Origin: an uncultured Lachnospiraceae bacterium
GTDB lineage: Bacteria; Bacillota; Clostridia; Lachnospirales; Lachnospiraceae
Direction of reading: 5' to 3'
Length of the DNA: 44,669 bases
Assembly: GCA_902790935.1 (NCBI GenBank)
Contig: CADATP010000010.1
Span: 1-44,669 of the forward strand
Part shown: piece after piece, positions 36,333 through 43,795 of the stretch
Layout of the letters: each line of letters starts with the position of its first letter
Numbering within the stretch: the first letter of the stretch is position 1
Program-made: the position numbers and the translations under genes
The notes under the pieces: model-generated
The model's database searches: none
Seen by the model: the letters and a program-made list of their open reading frames with translations, nothing else
Told to the model about the DNA's origin: nothing

Positions 36333-37074
36333 CCATATGGTTTATCATACTTGCGCTGTATCCCGCACCGAATCCGTTATCAATATTGACAACGGTTACT
36401 CCGCTGGCACAGGAATTGAGCATCGATAAAAGGGCCGAGACTCCGCCAAAGGATGCGCCGTATCCGACACTTGTGGGTACAGCTATAACAGGGCAATCCG
36501 AAAGCCCGCCGATAACGCTGGCAAGAGCCCCTTCCATCCCTGCGATGGCGATGATGACCGAAGCATTCATTATCTCATCCATATGATTAAGGAGCCTGTG
36601 AAGGCCGGCAACTCCAACATCGTAGAGCCTTACAACTTCATTTCCGAAGCATTCCGCTGTAAGCGCCGCCTCTTCAGCAACTGGGACATCACTGGTTCCA
36701 CCGGTAGCCACTACGATTTTTCCGATACCGGTCTTTTCAGGCTTTCCGCCTACAATTCCCACCTTGGCGTCCTGAAAATACTCGAAGTTCTCTATCTCCT
36801 TAAGTACCTCCGCCTTGTCATCGGACAGTCTTGTAATAAGGATCCTTTTCTGCCCCTTATCTATCATCGCTCTGACTATTCCGAGTATCTGGTCGGCCGA
36901 CTTTGACGCGCCGTAGATCACCTCAGCCACGCCCTGCCTGACGGACCTGTGCATATCAATTTTTGCATATCCTATATCCTCGAAGGGTTCCTTTTTTAAA
37001 GTCAAAAGCGCCTCATCTACCGAGACGCTTCCGTTTTTAACACCTTCGAGGAGCTGTTTTACATCTGTATTCAT
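36319..37074 (-). CDS. larB: Nickel-pincer nucleotide cofactor biosynthesis protein LarB
   Basis: 251 residues, normal length. The C-terminal half is a PurE-like fold: ILITRLSDDK, IVVATGGTSDVPVAEEAALT near residue 121 with the GTSD-x-PVAEEA signature, GMEGALASVIGGL near 180, and VPTSVGYGASFGG near 198. LarB carboxylates and hydrolyses nicotinic acid adenine dinucleotide, the first step to the nickel-pincer cofactor of lactate racemase. No larC, larE or larA is visible in the window, so the rest of the pathway must be elsewhere or absent. Two small membrane protein genes lie upstream with a 9-bp gap. Confidence 0.94.
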   Translation of the reverse strand: MNTDVKQLLEGVKNGSVSVDEALLTLKKEPFEDIGYAKIDMHRSVRQGVAEVIYGASKSADQILGIVRAMIDKGQKRILITRLSDDKAEVLKEIENFEYFQDAKVGIVGGKPEKTGIGKIVVATGGTSDVPVAEEAALTAECFGNEVVRLYDVGVAGLHRLLNHMDEIMNASVIIAIAGMEGALASVIGGLSDCPVIAVPTSVGYGASFGGVSALLSMLNSCASGVTVVNIDNGFGAGYSASMINHMDVKK

Positions 37075-37083
37075 TTAGTTCCT

Positions 37084-37404
37084 CTATACATCTTTTTTCT
37101 TTTTAAGAGCCTCTTTGATAACGCCCTTAGGATCCTTGATAAGAAGGATAACAAGCCAGATTATCAGTCCAAGGACCACAACAGAAAGTCCAAGGAAAAG
37201 ATCATTAAGCATATCAGCCGGCGCAGGGGTAAAGTACTCCGCCCCCAGCTCTACATACTCAAAGATCGCGTCAACAAGCCACATCAATGTAGCTCCCCAG
37301 TACATCCAGCAAAGTATTCCGACTTTCATCTCATTTTTCGGAGCGTTCTTATACCAGATAATTGTGCAGATAACTGCTGCCGCAGCTGACGTAAGTAAAG
37401 TCAT
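37084..37404 (-). CDS. Small membrane protein of unknown function
   Basis: 106 residues, three hydrophobic segments (about residues 2-18, 28-48 and 68-90) and a basic tail (KEALKKKKDV). It has acidic and aromatic loops (DAIFEYVELGAEYFTP). No family recognised. It lies between another small membrane protein and larB, all co-directional with gaps of 9 and 47 bp, so the three probably share a transcript. Confidence 0.7.
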   Translation of the reverse strand: MTLLTSAAAAVICTIIWYKNAPKNEMKVGILCWMYWGATLMWLVDAIFEYVELGAEYFTPAPADMLNDLFLGLSVVVLGLIIWLVILLIKDPKGVIKEALKKKKDV

Positions 37405-37451
37405 TTTCCTTCTCCCTTTTGCTTTATCAATTTGTCTAAAGACTTTGCAGA

Positions 37452-37862
37452 CTACTTTGCAGAGACCTTCTCAGCGTCGGCTCTTTTTTCAATCCTAGAT
37501 GAAACAACAACCATACCAGCCCAAACAAGGGTTACAAGAACGGCCATAGCGACGCCGACCGTACTCATTTCATGAATCATCTCAGCCGCATCCTCAGGAT
37601 TTGACGCTGCGGTAAGGAACGGAAAGAAAGGTACAACCTCTCCATGCCAAACATGCTCAAACATTAAAAGAGCGGATCCTCCCCAAAGAAGATTTCTAAG
37701 CCACTTAAGTTTCTGCACAAAAGGCTTTTTTGCGGTAGCCGCAAACTCGCTTTGCTCAGCTCCGTTTTGTTCCTTTTCGGCGTCATTTTCCTTCTTTTCA
37801 ATGCCTTTTTCAGCAAGGGTCGTAACAAGCGCCTCAGCGGCAGGTACTAAAAAACATGCCAT
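37452..37862 (-). CDS. Small membrane protein of unknown function
   Basis: 136 residues. A hydrophobic N-terminus (MACFLVPAAEALVTTLA) is followed by a polar linker (residues about 22-48), then a helical region (LWGGSALLMFEHVWHGEV) and a clear membrane helix (VGVAMAVLVTLVWAGMVVVS near residue 102). A GGAGG ribosome-binding site precedes the ATG. A histidine-containing motif (FEHVWHGEVVPFFPF) may bind metal; this is speculation. It is the first gene of the larB run. Confidence 0.7.
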   Translation of the reverse strand: MACFLVPAAEALVTTLAEKGIEKKENDAEKEQNGAEQSEFAATAKKPFVQKLKWLRNLLWGGSALLMFEHVWHGEVVPFFPFLTAASNPEDAAEMIHEMSTVGVAMAVLVTLVWAGMVVVSSRIEKRADAEKVSAK

Positions 37863-37999
37863 AATCTAGTCCTCCATATACATAGTCATTGCTCTTTACC
37901 TCTTCAAAGGAAAGCATTCAGATATAGATATTTTAACATAGTGCCGGGGTAAATACTAATTAAAACATTATAAAGAAGAGGTTTTCAGTAGTTTATCCA
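37863..37999. other. Intergenic region between the housekeeping block and the accessory block
   Basis: 137 bp, AT-rich. On the minus strand a TGTTAAAAT extended -10 (near 37931-37939) could serve the small membrane gene at 37862; no convincing -35 was found. No clear terminator for the AAA gene that ends at 38000 was seen. Confidence 0.4.
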
Positions 38000-39877
38000 T
38001 CATCCGATCAAAACTTTTTTCCCTTCAAAAGCAAAGCCATAATGATGGATATTCTTTTTTAGTATTCCTTTGGAAAGCAATTGCGCATCATAGCCTTTTT
38101 CATCTATTTGCTTTAACGCGTTTTTAACAGTATCCTCCAAAGTTTTTTCATCGTCAGGATCGTGAACTTTAAACTCTAAAACATATGCCTGATCCCTTTT
38201 ATCTTTCGGTTCGAGGCAAACATCATATCTGCCGAATCCGCTCTCTCTGTTCGAAGTAATAAAGTATTTTTCGGATAAATCCACCATAAGTCCTAAGACA
38301 AACCCATGGTAAAACCTTTCCGGCTCATATTTTTCGGAAGAACTCTTTCCGACATCAAAAACCGAGAAAGTGTTAAGAGCTATATCGTTCATAAAACGGT
38401 TCATGTACTTAACATCATTTAATAAGAGTGCTTTGATAAAATCATTGTATCTTACATTATCGCTTTCAAACCAGCGCTTTATCATATCTTCAAAGGTATG
38501 CTTTACTTCAAGATTTGTGAGTGACAAGCTGCTCTTTTTTCGCACGCCGCGCTCCTGTAATACGGCATCGACCTTTAGATAACCCGCCGCCAAAAGCAAG
38601 CTAAAAATACCGGATTCATTTTTATCTATCAGATTAAAAACTATCTCATCGTCAATAAGGGTCTCAACCGGCTCGCCCTTAAGCAGGCATTCCATCGCTG
38701 TTTTAACATCAGCGCTTCCTTCTTTTATAAGTTTATCAACAAGCGAATTCTCGCTTGTATTCGACCAATAATTGTCCAGTCTTTCGGAATCTAAAAACTG
38801 CGTCACCGACCATGGATTATACATTTCGGATACATCGCCGATCCTGAATCCGTCATACCATTCTTTTACCTCGGCGAACACCTCCGCCATTCCATACCGC
38901 TTAAGCTCTGCCTTAACCTCGCTTTCAGTAAAGCCGAAATCAGTGGCATACTTCGCATTCGTTACAGCATCTACTTTAAGATTGTTCAAATCCGAAAAAA
39001 TAGATTCTTTACTTATTCTTGTAATTCCGGTTAAAATCGCTCTCTCTAAGTACCTGTTTGTTTTAAAGGTTGCATTAAACAGATTTCTGACAAATCCCGT
39101 CATTTCTCCCCAAAAGCCGTCAATATAAGCCTCCTGGATCGGAGTGTCGTATTCGTCCATAAAAACAAGCGCTTTTTTTCCGTAATATTTATACATCATT
39201 TCACACAGAAATCTGATCGCTTCGGTAGCTATAGCATCCGACATATCGTAGCCTACCATATTCCAGAAATCTCTGTCCATCTGTGTGATCAGATCAGACT
39301 CGAAAATATGCCCATTGTTCCTATAGAGACCGACGATCTCCTGGACAATCTGTTGTCTGGCTGTGTCATATGTGTTTCCTTTAACAGAGGCAAAGCTCAA
39401 ATAGATTACAGGATATCCGCCTATCATCTTCCGATAATCCGGATATTTCCAGATAGCAAGACCTTTAAACCAGTTCTCACCTTTTTGGTACTTATTTGAA
39501 AAAAAGCAGTCCAACATACTAAGGTTCAGAGTTTTTCCAAATCTGCGCGGTCTTGTGATCAATGTCACAACGTCGCCACTCTCCCACCACCTTTTAATAA
39601 ACTCCGTTTTATCAACGTAAAAGTAATTGTTCTCCCTGATTGCCGCAAAATCCTGGTTGCCGATGGAGATTTCACTACGAGATCCGGCGCCTGCACCATA
39701 TTCGTCCATCGACTCCTCTAAAGCGAAAATAGTAGTTTCTCTCGGGGAGTCAATCTTCCCTCCAAGTACTTTCTGGACAGTACTTAACGGGAGCCCCGAC
39801 CTTTCAGATATTTGTTCATATGTAAGTTTTAGTTCTTTCTTCTTTTTTTGTAATTCTTGTATTCTGGAATATTGCAT
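38000..39877 (-). CDS. HTH-AAA ATPase-PD(D/E)XK (DUF1703) protein
   Basis: 625 residues. An N-terminal XRE-like helix-turn-helix (LTYEQISERSGLPLSTVQKV, residues 18-37) is joined to an AAA-ATPase-like domain with Walker A RPRRFGKT at 109-116 and Walker B ALVFMDEYDTP near 235, then a C-terminal PD-(D/E)XK domain with the Asp in GFGRYDVCLEP and the ExK in YVLEFKVHD near 570. The last two domains are the common AAA-ATPase_like plus PDDEXK_9 pair of anaerobes, thought to be mobile or defence-related. The fused HTH suggests DNA binding and self-control; palindromic ATTGCAAT elements lie immediately upstream. Biological role not established. Confidence 0.88.
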   Translation of the reverse strand: MQYSRIQELQKKKKELKLTYEQISERSGLPLSTVQKVLGGKIDSPRETTIFALEESMDEYGAGAGSRSEISIGNQDFAAIRENNYFYVDKTEFIKRWWESGDVVTLITRPRRFGKTLNLSMLDCFFSNKYQKGENWFKGLAIWKYPDYRKMIGGYPVIYLSFASVKGNTYDTARQQIVQEIVGLYRNNGHIFESDLITQMDRDFWNMVGYDMSDAIATEAIRFLCEMMYKYYGKKALVFMDEYDTPIQEAYIDGFWGEMTGFVRNLFNATFKTNRYLERAILTGITRISKESIFSDLNNLKVDAVTNAKYATDFGFTESEVKAELKRYGMAEVFAEVKEWYDGFRIGDVSEMYNPWSVTQFLDSERLDNYWSNTSENSLVDKLIKEGSADVKTAMECLLKGEPVETLIDDEIVFNLIDKNESGIFSLLLAAGYLKVDAVLQERGVRKKSSLSLTNLEVKHTFEDMIKRWFESDNVRYNDFIKALLLNDVKYMNRFMNDIALNTFSVFDVGKSSSEKYEPERFYHGFVLGLMVDLSEKYFITSNRESGFGRYDVCLEPKDKRDQAYVLEFKVHDPDDEKTLEDTVKNALKQIDEKGYDAQLLSKGILKKNIHHYGFAFEGKKVLIG

Positions 39878-39891
39878 AAGGCTTCTCCTCT

Positions 39892-40016
39892 TATTGCAAT
39901 TTTACGCCACAAATAGCAATATTGCAATATTTTCAATAGCAAATAGCGATTTAATTGCAATATCGGCAGAACATTCTCAAAAAACTATATTTCTAAAATA
40001 TCCTCAATATTGCATT
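39892..40016. repeat. Cluster of ATTGCAAT-type palindromic elements (candidate operator)
   Basis: The gap upstream of the AAA gene holds ATTGCAAT at 39893-39900, a perfect 14-bp palindrome AATATTGCAATATT at 39918-39931 and ATTGCAATAT at 39954-39963; a related CAATATTGCA occurs at about 40005-40014. The repeated core around a single intergenic region fits an operator bound by one of the two adjacent HTH proteins. Confidence 0.6.
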
Positions 40017-40626
40017 TTAAGGCCTTGCTCAGGCGAAGCAGTGTTTCAGCCTGACATTTATTAATATCTCGCTGCCTCTGTTCAAACAACTGAATCTGTC
40101 TAAGCGGAACATCCGAAATCTCGGATAATTCCTTTTGAGTAATCCCGGCGTACTTTCTGATAATGCTAAGTCTTGTTCCGGTACCTCTAGAGGCAGTTTT
40201 CTTATCAACCTCATCGACAAACTGCATGATATCCATCTCGTGAAATACAGGATACATATTAAGCAGTTCTTCTATTGATATGTATTCAAATATCCTCTCG
40301 AAGCTTTTGCCACTGTACCACTGATAAAACGCTATAGCCCATCCGCTCCAGTATTCCGGGCTCTTGTCCAAGTACATTTCTTCCGCAGGAATTTTTATAC
40401 TTAATCCCGATTCCTCGACCATTTTAATAAAAAGCTCGCAGCCGGTCATTCCGGCAACATATGAGGGATTTCCCTTCTCAAATTGGCGGATACTACTTGA
40501 CGTGATCATCATTTTTTGAAGCGTCTCCGGCGATACTCCGGCTGTAACCATCGCAAAATCAAAGAGGTCTCCCATTATTCTTCTTGCTGATTCAAAGTAC
40601 TCCTCATCGTAAGCGTGGATCACCAT
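39985..40626 (-). CDS. HTH domain protein, candidate antitoxin to the DUF3990 protein
   Basis: 213 residues. The N-terminal ~135 residues are helical with SSIRQFEKGNPSYVAGMTG and SPEYWSGWAIAFYQWYSGKS, a pattern I know from genes beside DUF3990 proteins. The C-terminal ~70 residues are an XRE helix-turn-helix (AGITQKELSEISDVPLRQIQ; DINKCQAETLLRLSKALKCN). It overlaps the end of the DUF3990 gene by 23 bp, the coupling seen in toxin-antitoxin pairs. It likely binds its own promoter or the ATTGCAAT elements nearby. The antitoxin role is inferred from layout. Confidence 0.75.
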   Translation of the reverse strand: MVIHAYDEEYFESARRIMGDLFDFAMVTAGVSPETLQKMMITSSSIRQFEKGNPSYVAGMTGCELFIKMVEESGLSIKIPAEEMYLDKSPEYWSGWAIAFYQWYSGKSFERIFEYISIEELLNMYPVFHEMDIMQFVDEVDKKTASRGTGTRLSIIRKYAGITQKELSEISDVPLRQIQLFEQRQRDINKCQAETLLRLSKALKCNIEDILEI

Positions 40627-41281
40627 TTTTGATACCCTCTCTCATGATATCCAAGATATAAATATCATTAATATCCGCCGATGCAGCTTTTGTCTGACGA
40701 TATGCGCGTCTGGCCAAGGCGTCTCTGTTAGCTTTTTTGATTGAATATTCCTCCGCCAAAGCAAGCTCATTACCAATATACTTGATGCGTTCAAATGCCC
40801 TCTTGCTCTTAAGGACAATCTGCTCTCCGAGTCTTCCCAGTCTCATAGCTTCGGAAAGCTTTCCAAGAGATATTGTGCCGGAAACAAAATCCTGCGCAAA
40901 TGAGAAATACGAATCGTCCGCTCTGTAACCAATGATCACGTCGTAACCGGATATATCTACAGCGAAGTTATCCATCAGGTACTGCTTGCGTGCTTCAGCT
41001 GCAGGTACATACGCTTCATCTGTACGATGTTTCAGTACGGTAGCCGCCCACTCCAGCAGGGTGTGATCCTGTGCTGTGAAGTCAAGTACCTGCAAGTCAT
41101 CGATATGCAGGGAATAGCTGTTAATGATACCGTCTTTTGCCGCCCGGCAGGCCCACTCATGCGCCAGATCCCTTGACGGCGTGACATAAAAGCCCGCGCC
41201 GAAATCGTGATGCGCTCCATGGGTATGTACGGGCTCCTCAATGATACGATCTGAGCCATGATATACCGTTATCGTCTTCAT
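40604..41281 (-). CDS. DUF3990-like protein, possible ADP-ribosyltransferase-fold toxin
   Basis: 225 residues. The N-terminus has TITVYHGSDRIIEEP then HDFGAGFYVTPSRDLAHEWA (residues about 3-46), the DUF3990 signature; I recall this family in the ADP-ribosyltransferase clan, where the YHGS and GFYVT segments resemble NAD-binding elements. Catalytic activity is not shown. Hand counts give about 54% GC for 41041-41280 (coding the N-terminal part) and about 45% for 40681-40920, so the gene is compositionally mosaic. Its ATG overlaps a TGA of a short upstream frame (ATGA) and has only a weak ribosome-binding site, as if once coupled to another gene. Confidence 0.78.
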   Translation of the reverse strand: MKTITVYHGSDRIIEEPVHTHGAHHDFGAGFYVTPSRDLAHEWACRAAKDGIINSYSLHIDDLQVLDFTAQDHTLLEWAATVLKHRTDEAYVPAAEARKQYLMDNFAVDISGYDVIIGYRADDSYFSFAQDFVSGTISLGKLSEAMRLGRLGEQIVLKSKRAFERIKYIGNELALAEEYSIKKANRDALARRAYRQTKAASADINDIYILDIMREGIKNGDPRLR

Positions 41282-41372
41282 ATTCCCACGTCCAATTCAT
41301 TGCTCAACCAGCATGTTCTGCCGCCTGCATCTGCCATGCGGTGCAGGGTCAGCTATACGGCTTTTGCCATAC
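41282..41372 (-). pseudogene. Possible remnant of a gene end between Argonaute and DUF3990 genes
   Basis: On the minus strand a frame open from about 41352 to 41279 ends in TGA overlapping the DUF3990 ATG. It would encode about 24 residues ending in TCWLSNELDVGI. The overlap suggests a lost, once-coupled gene whose 5' part was replaced by the Argonaute-ligase block. It is short, so chance is possible. Confidence 0.25.
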
Positions 41373-43727
41373 TCATGCAAAATACAGCTCATGGCAGAAA
41401 ACGCCCTGTGGAACGTAGTCTTTGGCCTTGCATGCCAAATCAGCGAGGCGTGTCGTTATTGGCAGACGGACGTTCCACGTGGATCTGGGGTCCACCTTTG
41501 TCAAGGCATATATCTGCTGTAAACCAGTCAGCAGCGGCACATCGCCGCATGTTTTGGTAATCTGGATAGGACGCTGAGCACCATGATATGGATGTGTTGT
41601 AACCATATAGGCACTTTGACGCACCTCATCGATCAGCACCTTACCGATATCCGGATTGACTACCTTGTGTCCATTTACGCCCATGATACGTGGCGCACCA
41701 CTTTTCCGCACCTCAAAAATGGAATAAGCGATGCCAAGACTTGCAAAGTATTCCTTGTACCAGTCATCGTCCTCATGGGAGAAGCCATCCCTATGGATAA
41801 CGATGGTGGAAGGGTATGTGCCCATCTCCTTACGGTAAGCCGTCAAAATACTGCCAAACATTTCCTCAAGGCAGGCCGTGGTTATTTTTTCACCTTTAAT
41901 AGCCTTGGAAGTCTGAATGAACCCCAGATACTTGCCAGCACCTGTTACTGCTACACTGCATGACGGATAGTGGATACCAGCCTCCTGTGTCCCTACGTCT
42001 ATGCCAATAAACAGGTCCGGTTTTTCCGGAAGGTCGGCCAGCGCAAAGGGAACGCCACCTGTTTTAACGATAAGTCCCAGAACCACATTGCCAGCGGTAT
42101 ATATAGGATTTTTTTGTACACCAGGCTGACCGCAATAGGTTTTTACCATATCCAGTGCATGCCCATACTCAATCATCTGTGTTGGACACATGCGCTTGGC
42201 CGCTGCTTTTTTCAGCCCTTCCCGCACGCGGCTGCTTTCTTTCTGCGTCGCACGCGGCAACACACAGAGCATTGCCTGCACATTAGGGCAATTCTCTTTA
42301 GCCATGTCGGCTATTTCCTCAAAGTACAAGGGTTTGTTCAAAGTATCAGTTTGCAGGGCTATGTACTCCGGATCTAAGTACCCCTTTCCTGCAGGAAGGT
42401 TTGCCTTCAATCCGCCAGATACATAGAGGTAGCTCAACAATGGTATGTAATCTATCTCCGGTGGCGCTACAACAGTAATGTGATACTTCTCATCGTCCGC
42501 AAGGCGAGGCGGCTGAAAACACCCTGCCCCTCTTAGGACCTGCGACTTTGAAGATGAAGAAACGATTTCCTGCCCGCCGATGACGATTTTAGGTTCTGCG
42601 AAGGTTTCAAGCCTATGACCAATATCTTGTGGAGCCACAGGAACAACTGAAAAAGAGAGGTTGTCAAATTCAGCAATCTTCCCTATGTGTGACAGAATTG
42701 TCTTATCCTGTGCATAACGCACCCCCATATGACGTTTGCTGGCCTCGAGTGCAGTAGCAGAAAACCGGCTATCCAGCGACCGCAGGATTTCCGTAGTCAT
42801 AATCGGCCTTACAGTACCTGTCAAGAAGGAAAGCACGTCGCCACGATGATTCATCAGGAACACTACCTCATCATCTTTGGGATCAGTGTCAACGAACCGT
42901 TTGATCATCTCCAGGTCATATTGCCTATAATGTTCAAGTATCTCTTCCCGATTTTTGTATTCAAATTTGTCTTTCTGAATATCTTTTTCATCAACGATAT
43001 GCCCCGTAAATTGGTATACAGGCAGGACATATTTGAATTGCAGGCCCATATCATTATACAGACTCAGCTTATCACCATATTCCTTTTTGAATGTATACAG
43101 CGTATGAGTATAGAGAAAATGCGTATGCGTATCCAGCTCAAGGAATACAGTTCCATCCGGCCTAACATGCGGAGCGTAATTGACCTCCAAAGTAACGCGG
43201 AATTTAGGATTTGCCGAAGATGAGACCACTTCATTAAATTGCAGTCTGCCATTTTTATCATGGTAAAGCCGGTCCGTAACCACGCTTTTCTCAAGCGGAC
43301 GATATATCTTGCGGATTCTCCCTGCATTGTCATTGTAGGTGGGGATAAGCAAGTTACGGTGGATAAGGATTGAGAGATACTGCTCATAGACCTGCGTATT
43401 GCTCAATGGCACCTCTTCCCTGCCTCTCGGCGTCAGCTCCACGGTGATCTGGCTCTTGCGCCCTTCTTTGGTGCATTCCTTCTGGTGCACCAGCAGATCG
43501 TCTCTCACAGCCTTCTGCGTATAGATGCGTTTATAGTCCGTTACAGCCTTATAATCTTCGTAACTATGGTATGCATTCAGGAACCGCAGCTCTGTGTTAA
43601 AGGCCGTATGCAAACTGCTGTCTTTAGACTGCTCACTGCTTGTTACGGTGACATCATATACGAAGAATGCTAACGGTTTAATTTTTTCGGAACCGCGATA
43701 CATTTCGCATCTAACCTCTTTTGTCAC
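41373..43727 (-). CDS. Long-A prokaryotic Argonaute with intact DEDD catalytic tetrad (CbAgo-like)
   Basis: 784 residues, full length for a long pAgo. N-terminal and linker regions (1-200), PAZ (about 200-320; HRGDVLSFLTGTVRPIM), MID (about 415-560; VVAPPEIDYIP, CPTQMIEYGHALDMVK, GLIVKTGGVPF) and PIWI (about 570-784) are recognisable. The RNase H-like tetrad is complete: Asp577 (GIDVGTQ), Glu613 (KGEK), Asp647 (VIHRDGF) and Asp763 (RLADLACK). The C-terminus ends in aromatic YFA, as usual for guide 5'-end placement. The PIWI segment resembles Clostridium butyricum CbAgo, which uses DNA guides to cut DNA, so nuclease activity is likely. The start is GTG with AGGAGGG six bases before it. It follows an RNA ligase gene by 67 bp; guide type is unknown. 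Confidence 0.95.
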   Translation of the reverse strand: MTKEVRCEMYRGSEKIKPLAFFVYDVTVTSSEQSKDSSLHTAFNTELRFLNAYHSYEDYKAVTDYKRIYTQKAVRDDLLVHQKECTKEGRKSQITVELTPRGREEVPLSNTQVYEQYLSILIHRNLLIPTYNDNAGRIRKIYRPLEKSVVTDRLYHDKNGRLQFNEVVSSSANPKFRVTLEVNYAPHVRPDGTVFLELDTHTHFLYTHTLYTFKKEYGDKLSLYNDMGLQFKYVLPVYQFTGHIVDEKDIQKDKFEYKNREEILEHYRQYDLEMIKRFVDTDPKDDEVVFLMNHRGDVLSFLTGTVRPIMTTEILRSLDSRFSATALEASKRHMGVRYAQDKTILSHIGKIAEFDNLSFSVVPVAPQDIGHRLETFAEPKIVIGGQEIVSSSSKSQVLRGAGCFQPPRLADDEKYHITVVAPPEIDYIPLLSYLYVSGGLKANLPAGKGYLDPEYIALQTDTLNKPLYFEEIADMAKENCPNVQAMLCVLPRATQKESSRVREGLKKAAAKRMCPTQMIEYGHALDMVKTYCGQPGVQKNPIYTAGNVVLGLIVKTGGVPFALADLPEKPDLFIGIDVGTQEAGIHYPSCSVAVTGAGKYLGFIQTSKAIKGEKITTACLEEMFGSILTAYRKEMGTYPSTIVIHRDGFSHEDDDWYKEYFASLGIAYSIFEVRKSGAPRIMGVNGHKVVNPDIGKVLIDEVRQSAYMVTTHPYHGAQRPIQITKTCGDVPLLTGLQQIYALTKVDPRSTWNVRLPITTRLADLACKAKDYVPQGVFCHELYFA

Positions 43728-43733
43728 GTCAAT

Positions 43734-43740
43734 CCCTCCT
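43734..43740 (-). promoter_or_regulatory. Ribosome-binding site fixing the GTG start of the Argonaute gene
   Basis: AGGAGGG on the minus strand, six bases upstream of the GTG at 43727. It is the strongest such site nearby and supports GTG over the internal ATG at codon 9. Confidence 0.85.
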
Positions 43741-43795
43741 ACGATGCTCAGCTATTAACGAATAGTACTGCTAAACCAAACGCAACACGTTTTTG

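Noticed and set aside
36319-37074. PurE (AIR carboxylase/mutase) for the larB gene
   Set aside because: LarB is longer, with an N-terminal extension (about 120 residues) and the GTSD-x-PVAEEA signature; no other purine genes are nearby.
41310-41350. Inverted repeats (CTGCA/TGCAG) after the Argonaute stop, considered as terminator
   Set aside because: The stem is only about 5 bp with poor inner pairing and no T-run follows.
41373-43727. Short, inactive pAgo with a TIR/SIR2/nuclease partner
   Set aside because: The protein has N, PAZ, MID and PIWI regions and all four catalytic acids, so it is a long catalytic type.
43728-43795. Small hairpin CTATT-CGTT-AATAG between ligase and Argonaute as terminator
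   Set aside because: Only 5 AT-rich pairs with no T-run; it would not separate the two genes.
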